This document shows positions 31,701 to 37,792 of a stretch of DNA of 37,792 nt, piece by piece (the first letter of the stretch is position 1; each line of letters starts with the position of its first letter). Origin of the DNA: Nemertoderma westbladi (lineage: Eukaryota; Xenacoelomorpha; Nemertodermatida; Nemertodermatidae). Below the pieces are notes generated by a model. That model was given only the letters and a program-made list of their open reading frames with translations, searched no databases and was not told the origin of the DNA. A program made the position numbers and the translations under genes. The stretch spans positions 1 through 37,792 of the forward strand of contig JAUCBJ010001354.1 in the NCBI GenBank assembly GCA_032718475.1. The letters run 5' to 3'.

Positions 31701-33833
31701 GGAGTCTAACCTGGCCAGCGCCCTGGAGACTGCCGAGAGGTTGTCCTTGCGTCTGGGGGAGCTCAATACGGAGATGGTAGTGGCCGTGAACAACGCGGCC
31801 TTGGCTAGAGAAAATAAAAAGTTGGTTATATTCTACAATATTCTTTAGTGTAAATTTTCATTGAATATGTTAATGTATTCTTTATATTAGGCATACTGCT
31901 ATACATGTATAGTATCTTGGCTTGGCGTAGGCCTATCTCGATTCGTTCGTATTTATCACTTGTAAACTGAGCTATACAAACATTAATACGATTAAAATTT
32001 CTTTATACAAACATTATAATTATTTTAATAAATAATTATGGAATTTATATATATAGCCTATAGAAAGAATTATGGAAAGCTTATAAAGTATAAAAACATT
32101 TTTTAAGTGATCGGACGTCAGTTATGAGTTAAAAGGCGGGGTAGCTCAGTTGGTTGAGCGCCGGGCCTGCAATCTAATGGTTGGAGGTTCAGCCCCGCCC
32201 GGGTCCAATCTGCCTTTCATCCACTGGGGTCGATAAAATGAGTACCAGTTAAATAACTGGGAGCAAAACAAGGGATAGGAGTAGCGCCTACGCCTATCCT
32301 CGGGTTTGGTGACCCTGACCAGGTCATGTTTATTCTTATCTGTTAAATATCCCCCCCCCCCCCCCCCCCCCCTCCCAATTACTCATTTCTATATTTTATA
32401 TTTACAGCGCCAAGTAAGTTTATCGACGGAGATATTCCAAATAATTTAACAATCTATTCTTTCTTTAGAATGGGTTAATTTAACTTGCTTTATTGACATA
32501 CAGTATTTATTTGCATTATTGCGGAAATTTAAATTACAACTGAGTATTTCTGTTATAATAAACTAACAATAATCTATATTGGTTCAATATATGCTAGCTG
32601 AACAACTAACACATTGGTTTTTTAGTAGATTTTGTTAGAGTAGGCACATCTGGACTATCGCTAACTTTTTTAAATTTGCGTAATAATTGTCTTGTTATTT
32701 GGTTAGAGAAAATGGTTGGTACATGTAGGTGATAAACCAAATGGCAAAAAATAACCCCATGTAAAAACTGAAACCAACAATATTTTATCTAACACAACAA
32801 CAAAATACAAAATATATTTGTAAGTGTCGAATTATTTTCCTTGAAAACGACAAAATCGAATAACCACCTGGATGAACTAATACTCCAAACAAAGGGGGTT
32901 GAAAAATACGACAACAATGCAATTAATCTGAAGAAACAGCGAACACAACAACGAATATAGGCTAACTAACTGTATTTACAATTTTTAGTTAACTAAACAA
33001 TAAATTTATATTTGGGTTTTTATATTTCTGCCCTTAATTGTATGCTAATGTAGTAAACAAAGGACTTCTAGAACATCGGCCTACAGTAGGAGTAATCTCA
33101 TTTGAAAAACTTTAAGTCACACTATTATTCTAGTCATAATATCAATTCGCATAATAACGGTGGCTGTGTGGCAGTAAGTAGTCTTAGCTTAATAGCTTAA
33201 GCTTTAGTAAATAAAATTTTAACTCCAACCTGCAACAGGACATTTAAAATAAGGACATCTGCACTGTAACCCAATGTTGTCTTAACATAGGGGTCGTAAA
33301 AAAATGGAGAAAGCCTTCCAGCAGGCCAAAGAAGATATCGTTGAACTAACCGAGAAACTTCTGGGTGCCCAGGCGGAGATCGAAGATAAAGAAGATAAAA
33401 TAACCAAAGTGATGAAGCAATTGGAACAGAAAGATAAGGAAATTGAGAGATCCAAAAAGCGAGCATTGGAAGCCGAGGTTGGTAACATAATTCTATATGC
33501 TGTTATCTTTATATTTATTCTACTGGAGCAGTAAATGGTTGCTTTGTGTTGGCTGTTGTTAGTCTCTGAATATTATATTGGTGTCTTGATTTTTTCCCTT
33601 GTTCCAATTTATTCCAGTTTGATCTAGTACAGTAGGCCTACATATGACATCCATTAACACTTTAGGCAAAATTGGCAATGTTAGAGAATCTGAAGTTGGA
33701 ATTGGCCATAAAAGACGAAGAGATTAAAGACCTTGAGAAAAAAATCGATGAAAACCGCTTGAACATCAAAGCCTTGGAAGAAGCAAGAGATAAAGCGATG
33801 GCGAGAGCGAGGGAAATGGTAGAGGAAAAGGAG
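28749..33833 (+). CDS. Coiled-coil protein gene, six exons visible, 3' end not found
   Basis: Exons inferred from open frames, splice sites and phase: 28749-28904, 30512-30667, 30830-30964, 31630-31820 (ends phase 2), 33291-33477, 33666-33833. The first two are both 156 nt. The joined protein starts MAAEDEDMVVDVVEDVVEPG (acidic), continues with a globular-looking part (LAKNYRNQTDRMTKATKNAL, YEYGEQLGDTGANMEF), then from residue about 165 becomes a long charged heptad coiled coil (LSQLESNLASALETAERLSL, KIDENRLNIKALEEARDKAM). I do not recognise the family; a cytoskeletal or ciliary scaffold would fit but is a guess. After the last exon, reading through the donor would add VGSDCR and stop. No terminal exon was seen, so the gene may continue beyond the PIP4K2 gene. 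Introns hold a MITE, a LINE and two SINEs. Confidence 0.7.
29012..29215. mobile_element. Small inverted-repeat element (MITE) with a duplicated right end
   Basis: The left end ACGAAAAATTCTTGAC is mirrored at the right end. The internal block CCGTCAATTCGGGTGATCCT is at the left and its complement occurs twice to the right (about 29099-29121 and 29175-29197). AATTATATTAAATATAATT palindromes separate them. It lies in intron 1 of the coiled-coil gene. No target duplication was recognised. Confidence 0.8.
29318..30215 (+). pseudogene. 5'-truncated LINE reverse transcriptase, one in-frame stop
   Basis: The frame reads LAPLLFVIVLEYAMRT, then TDTDFADDIALLSNT (RT catalytic FADD), then GLHINATKTEFM, FQYLGSWI, a TAA stop at about 29812 where related elements have Tyr, then GGETWTL, RIDGCYTRLLRTALNIS, LRFSGHCWRS, FWQPTHGKRSRGRPAITYID. 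The 5' edge at about 29318 is where similarity to the copy at 37.7 kb begins. It ends in a short TAG/GTA repeat tail, also seen in the other copy, as in LINEs with microsatellite-type 3' ends (RTE-like). It sits in intron 1 of the coiled-coil gene in sense orientation. Apart from the one stop the frame is well kept, so insertion is fairly recent. Confidence 0.88.
31344..31514 (+). mobile_element. tRNA-derived SINE-like sequence
   Basis: GAGCCGCTATCTGAATGGTTAG resembles a pol III A box region and CAGTTCGATCCC a B box, with an anticodon-like CTTCCAA loop, but the arms do not pair as a real tRNA. An unrelated tail follows and ends in a (GA)n run at about 31500. It lies in intron 3 of the coiled-coil gene. 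Confidence 0.6.
32135..32340 (+). mobile_element. tRNA-derived SINE with a conserved central module (copy 1)
   Basis: The tRNA-like head has a GTAGCTCAGTTGGTTGAG A-box region and a GGTTCAGCCCC B box. It is followed by a central module containing CTTTCATCCACTGGGGTCG and ATAAAATGAGTACCAGTT, which resembles a module shared by SINEs of cephalopods and other invertebrates. The tail includes GGATAGGAGTAGCG. A second copy is at 36711. Anticodon-stem pairing is poor, so it is not a functional tRNA. Confidence 0.85.
32351..32372. repeat. Poly-C run, 22 nt
   Basis: A homopolymer of 22 C just after the SINE and upstream of a pyrimidine-rich splice-acceptor-like sequence. A similar C-rich run is at about 23684-23710 in the intron of Crypton-derived copy 2. 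Run lengths are prone to sequencing error. Confidence 0.9.
32408..32413 (+). other. Candidate 6-nt microexon in the coiled-coil gene
   Basis: A pyrimidine-rich stretch ending TATTTACAG is followed by CGCCAA and then a perfect donor GTAAGT. Six nucleotides keep the phase between the exon ending at 31820 (phase 2) and the exon starting at 33291. The junction would change from ENKKGRKK to ENKNAKGRKK. Supported only by signal strength. Confidence 0.3.
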
Positions 33834-35208
33834 GTAGGTTCAGACTGTAGGTAAAGTGTTGGCTGTTCCGTAATAAGACATAATTTAACATACATAATAA
33901 TTAATAATTTTATTATGACATAATTTCGTTAAGTGAAAACCTGGGGAAACGACTGATAATGGTAATGATAAAAAATGTTTTTTTGCTGTAAATTATTGGT
34001 ATTTAATTACTTTGCCAGAATAATCTGACGATACTTAATATAATTGGGAGTGTAAGACCATTAAATAACATTATTGCAACCAGTAGTTATTTCCTTTTTA
34101 ATAGATTTATCGTTAAATCTTAATGCGAACTATAATTTGCATACACAATGTATTTCTATGTATCCCCATACCCCCCCCGCACACCAGATGTGTTATCGAT
34201 TGCTAATAATGGTAAAGTTGAGTTAGCCAAGACATTGTCTCTCGGAGGTAGTTGTACACATGATGGATTGCGTGTCAGCTGTGGCAAGACGTTATGTATA
34301 TACCAGCGGTTTACCGCGGTCAATAATCATATATACAAACCGTTATTAAAAATCCTTCAGCGAGCCTGGATAATCTTTGTTTATAAATTAATAACATTAG
34401 TTAGTATTGTCGCACGGCGGTAATAGGATAGCGGTAAGTCTACAGTACATACATAGGGGTACTACAGTATAGTTCAATTCATCTTTGTATATTTAACACG
34501 AAATATATAAATATATATCACGGTCCATATACAGTAGTGTAAATGCTCTGTCCTTTATTACATGTTTGTGTGCAAACACAAGCGCAGTTCTCTTTTGACA
34601 AGGTCAAAGTACATAATATGTAAGTGATGTCGTGTGTACAGTACCGTAGGCATATAATAACTATATTAATTGTAATCTATATACTGATCTTATACTGTAT
34701 TTATAAGGACCCAGATATGACACGTTGAATTTTTCTTTCCTAAGTATATGCCTTTAAATATTACACTTTTTTTCATTTTATAAACCTATTTGAATTGTTT
34801 GTAGTACTACAGTACTATATATTTCAGATATAGATTTTAGATATAGGCTTTATTTTAGATAGAGATCTAGGATTTCGGATATACTGTAGGCTTCGATTTC
34901 AGTTTTACTTTCACTTTCATTGCCACGAGTACAATATGACAATATATACAATGTATACAAGTTCCTTTAAAGTGATAATGAACAAGAAGTTGTATATAGG
35001 TTTTATATTCAAGTATTTTGTCTTATAGTAATGGTTGTAATGGTTTAGTGTCTCCCTTTAAATTCATGAAAAATTTACTGATATATTAATTATATTTAAG
35101 ATGGAATAAAATTCATAAAGTACTGTAGGCCTACATTATTTAAGTAGTGCAGGATTATCGTCACTTTTCACTATTTTCGTTATTTATTATATCAAAACTG
35201 AAGTTGTA
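33834..35208. other. Non-coding region dense in TACAGTA/TACTGTA
   Basis: No exon with a coiled-coil reading frame was found. The 91-codon frame at 34148 has no recognisable features. From 34438 to 35135 there are about eight TACAGTA/TACTGTA motifs, including the chains TACAGTACCGTA (34637) and TACTGTAGGCCTA (35121). Confidence 0.5.
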
Positions 35209-36411
35209 ATGGCGCCGGAGATAAAAGGAAAAAAATATAAAAAACCGAAAAAGTCAGCATTCAAAGCTGCGTCTCAGAAGGTGAAGTTATTTAGGGCCAA
35301 TGATCCAATACTGAGTGTCTTCATGTGGGGGGTAGACCACACAGTGACTTCCTTGAAGCATGTGTCCATACCTGTTATGTTGATGCGAGACGATTTCAAA
35401 TCCTTCCAGAAAGTTGGTGTAGACAACCACTATTTCAACAAAGACTGCATGCCTAGCAAGTTTAACATTAAAGAGTATTGCCCTCTGGTGTTCCGTAACT
35501 TACGAGAAAGATTCAATGTAGGTGAGCGGGAATACCTGGAATCCTTGACAGCGTTCCAACCCGTCCAACAGAAGCATCTGTACAAAACGGGCCGCAGCGG
35601 CTCCACGTTCTACGCCAGTCACGACAGAAAGTTCCTAATAAAGAGTGTCTCCGGGGAGGACGTGGCCGAGATGTTCCGAGTGATAGAAGAGTACCACAAG
35701 TACGTGGTGCAGCGACAGTCGACCACGTTGCTACCCCAGTACCTCGGAATGTATCGGATTACGGTCGACGGGAGCGAGCACCACCACATCGTAATGCGGA
35801 ATATATTCTGTCCGCCGCGCGTCAGAATCCATAAATTGTACGACCTCAAGGGTTCCACCGTGGACAGGAACGCGAGCGATAAGGAACTGGAGAAACATCT
35901 ACCCGTACTCAAAGATAATGACTTTATTAAAGATCCTGTTCGTATTTTCATAACTGATGAAGAGAAGGTAGACCTGCTTGATAAGCTGAAAAGTGATGTT
36001 GATTTTCTATCAGAGAATAATTTGATGGATTACTCTGTGTGTCTCGGCGTCCACGAGTTAGATAGAGAGGATGATGAAGTGGATGAAGATGATGTTTTCG
36101 ATTACTTTTCCGATACTGAAGGAGAGGAAATTGATGAGCCCTTCTCTCCTCTAATAGAAATTAATTTATCTGGTAACCCCTACGCTATAGAGTCTACGAG
36201 CGAGGCTGCATCTCGTGAGATATACTTTCTCGGTTTGGTCGATATTTTATCGCCTTGGAACGCGAAGAAAGCGGCTGCCTTGGCCGCCAAGTCAGTGAAG
36301 CACGGCGTTGGCGCGGAGATATCAACTGTCCGACCGAAACAGTACGGGAAGAGAATCCATGAGTTTATCAGTAAGGTCGTCCACGGCTGTGTCGAATCAT
36401 CCTCCGGGTAA
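35209..36411 (+). CDS. PIP4K2: Phosphatidylinositol 5-phosphate 4-kinase type 2, intronless
   Basis: An intact 400-codon frame close to the usual length of animal PIP4K2 (about 400-420). It phosphorylates PI5P to PI(4,5)P2 on endomembranes. Visible family signatures: N-terminal KVKLFRANDPILSVFMWGV, dimer-region EYCPLVFRNLRERF, the nucleotide-loop region GRSGSTFYASHDRKFLIK with the ATP-binding Lys, TLLPQYLGMYR, LYDLKGSTVDRNASDKE, LMDYSVCLGVHEL, an acidic variable insert (DREDDEVDEDDVFDYFSDTE), the metal-site Asp in LGLVDILS, and the specificity loop VKHGVGAEISTV, of PIP4K and not PIP5K type. The start follows GTTGTA. It is odd in lacking introns, whereas vertebrate family members have about ten exons and the neighbouring coiled-coil gene is split. 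A functional retrogene is likely. Paralogue (A, B or C) cannot be assigned. Confidence 0.92.
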   Translation: MAPEIKGKKYKKPKKSAFKAASQKVKLFRANDPILSVFMWGVDHTVTSLKHVSIPVMLMRDDFKSFQKVGVDNHYFNKDCMPSKFNIKEYCPLVFRNLRERFNVGEREYLESLTAFQPVQQKHLYKTGRSGSTFYASHDRKFLIKSVSGEDVAEMFRVIEEYHKYVVQRQSTTLLPQYLGMYRITVDGSEHHHIVMRNIFCPPRVRIHKLYDLKGSTVDRNASDKELEKHLPVLKDNDFIKDPVRIFITDEEKVDLLDKLKSDVDFLSENNLMDYSVCLGVHELDREDDEVDEDDVFDYFSDTEGEEIDEPFSPLIEINLSGNPYAIESTSEAASREIYFLGLVDILSPWNAKKAAALAAKSVKHGVGAEISTVRPKQYGKRIHEFISKVVHGCVESSSG

Positions 36412-36660
36412 TTCGATTAGACAAACTTAAATGTTTCGAGGTGTAATTCATTCATTTACTTACAATGAGGTATCGAGATTTATTACTACAGTAATTACTT
36501 TTAATAATAGCAAAATATGATAAAAGCAGTTTAAAGGAAAGACTTAATCTCTAAGTTATTATTTATTGCTTATAAAATTCACCGATAACCATCGGCCATT
36601 GGTTTCCACTTATTCAACCATTTTTCATATAAGGATTGAGTGTTAAATACTTAATTATTA

Positions 36661-36773
36661 CTACAGTAATATGAAGGTAATACTGTAGAAGTACAGTAAA
36701 AGTAATATAAGGCGGGGTATACTGTAGCTTAGTTGGTTGAGTGCTGGACCCACAATATATTGGTTGTACTGTA
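36661..36773. repeat. Cluster of five TACAGTA/TACTGTA heptamers
   Basis: Heptamers at 36662-36668, 36681-36687, 36692-36698, 36720-36726 and 36767-36773. The last two lie inside the SINE head, where the sister SINE at 32135 lacks them. Confidence 0.9.
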
Positions 36774-36905
36774 GGTTCACACTCAGCCTTTCATCCACTA
36801 GGGTCGATAAAATGAGTACCAGTGGAATTACTGGGATAGGAGTAGTGTCCACCCCTTCCTTCGGTTGCAGCTATCGAGAGGGGAGCCTTCGGGCGGACTG
36901 GCCTG
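36711..36905 (+). mobile_element. tRNA-derived SINE (copy 2), interrupted by two TACTGTA heptamers
   Basis: Same family as 32135: the GGCGGGGTA head, TTAGTTGGTTGAG, the central CTTTCATCCACTAGGGTCG and ATAAAATGAGTACCAGT module, and GGATAGGAGTAG in the tail. TACTGTA interrupts the A-box region and again sits directly before the B box, so pol III promoter spacing is altered and it is probably inactive. Confidence 0.85.
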
Positions 36906-37124
36906 TAATAACATAATGTACTATATTACAAGACTTCAAGTAAATTCTTTTTTGTAACAACAGTGGCTTTATAGAAATATACTGTACATGCGTTGATGGA
37001 GCGATACTTAGTTAAATTGTGGCTGGTAAACGAGTAAAAGTAGTCCTATAATGGAAAATTGTAACATTTTTTATTTGAGCATCGCATTCCGGTGGTACGT
37101 AAAACTACCTACCTCTACTACTAC

Positions 37125-37792
37125 TACAGTAGGTCGAGCGAACTCGGACAGTGGAAATGAGATCCTTCCAGGCTTCCCATTCTCCATAGTTGTCGCAATT
37201 TCGTTTCTCCCAAGTTCAGTATCCCTTTCAAGTTGATCTATATATGTTATGGCCGGTCGTCCACGACTACGCTTTCCATGAGTTGGTTGCCAGAAAGTAC
37301 TGTAGACCTCGTTTACTTCTCCATAAGTGCCCACTGAATCTTAATCTGCGTTCACGGAGGGTGGTTGATACAGGTGGTATTGTACCATAAAGCTCGGCGT
37401 TTATAATGTGTTGTCTCCAACTGATATTTAGGGCTGCCCTTAGTAGTCTTATGTAGTAACCATCAATTCGTTGTCCAGGTCTTAGCTCCTTAACAGCCCT
37501 TTCCACTTTATTCAGTGAAATTCAATGAATTTGCTAGCATATTAGAGAGCAGGGCGATGTCATCCGCAAAGTCTGTGACTGTAGTTGCCGGATATCTACT
37601 ACTTAGAAGCATTCTTGTAGTGTGAATCCCAGATCTTCACCCTTTGTGGCCGTCCTCATTGCGTAATCCAGCACAATTACAAATAGTAATGGCGCCAATG
37701 TGTCACCTTGCAGTACGCCAGCCAGGATTGAGAAAAACTCAGTTTCACCATCTGGTGAGAGTACCTGAGCTTGTGAGTCACAATATAACAAT
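37125..37792 (-). pseudogene. LINE reverse transcriptase, internally deleted, running off the window
   Basis: A minus-strand copy of the family at 29318. It begins beyond the window end. QGDTLAPLLFVIVLDYAMRT is at 37720-37650, then TDFADDIALLSN in a shifted frame, then an internal deletion joins the region after the FADD box to GQRIDGYYIRLLRAALNIS. LRERRLRFSGH and WQPTHGKRSRGRPAITYID follow in different frames. The tail is again a TAG repeat. Compared with the other copy it carries TACAGTA at 37298-37304 (top strand TACTGTA) and TACTGTA at 37125-37131 (top strand TACAGTA) as extra bases. Confidence 0.88.

Noticed and set aside
32135-32210. Functional tRNA gene
   Set aside because: A and B boxes are present, but the anticodon and T stems do not pair properly, and a SINE module follows directly. 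The same holds at 31344 and 36711.
34148-34423. 91-codon open frame as a further exon or a small gene
   Set aside because: No coiled-coil character, no matching phase with the upstream exon, and no recognisable motif.

Overview
The window is nuclear DNA of a metazoan, most likely a marine invertebrate. The evidence is genes with spliceosomal introns, an animal-type axonemal gene (CFAP74), an animal-type lipid kinase (PIP4K2), tRNA-derived SINEs whose central module resembles one widespread in invertebrate SINEs, LINE fragments, foldback elements and AT-rich intergenic DNA. I cannot name the species.

Layout. 1-2.3 kb: AT-rich DNA around an 831-bp, 21-bp-unit minisatellite. 2.3-3.3 kb: broken LINE reverse-transcriptase pieces on the minus strand. 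4.1-5.4 kb: a foldback repeat and a decayed relative. 5.7-10.6 kb: a complete, intronless CFAP74 gene on the minus strand. 11.4-14.4 kb: repeats, including an element with an 8-bp target duplication filled with CCCCAAAA/TTTTGGGG, and a foldback carrying a retroelement protein fragment. 15.5-24.9 kb: two convergent two-exon genes whose first exons derive from a Crypton-type tyrosine recombinase with lost catalytic residues, a stray copy of the second exon, and a foldback near the axis between them. 25.4-26.5 kb: another foldback. 28.7-33.8 kb: a six-exon coiled-coil gene with a MITE, a LINE and two SINEs in its introns. 35.2-36.4 kb: an intronless PIP4K2, possibly inside a further intron of the coiled-coil gene. 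36.7-37.8 kb: a SINE and a LINE fragment.

The two most interesting signals: (1) Non-coding DNA is unusually rich in short TA-bounded palindromes (TACWGTA, TAGGCCTA, TACCGGTA and chains of these sharing TAs). Sibling LINE and SINE copies show some of them as insertions at a TA, the form expected of excision scars of TA-targeting (Tc1/mariner-like) transposons. (2) The Crypton-derived gene pair has lost the catalytic His/Arg and Tyr but keeps long reading frames. Its identity is mosaic: exon 2 and one block of exon 1 are nearly identical in DNA, the rest strongly diverged, which suggests gene conversion or exon exchange between inverted paralogues.

All counts and alignments were done by eye and are approximate. 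No database search was possible.
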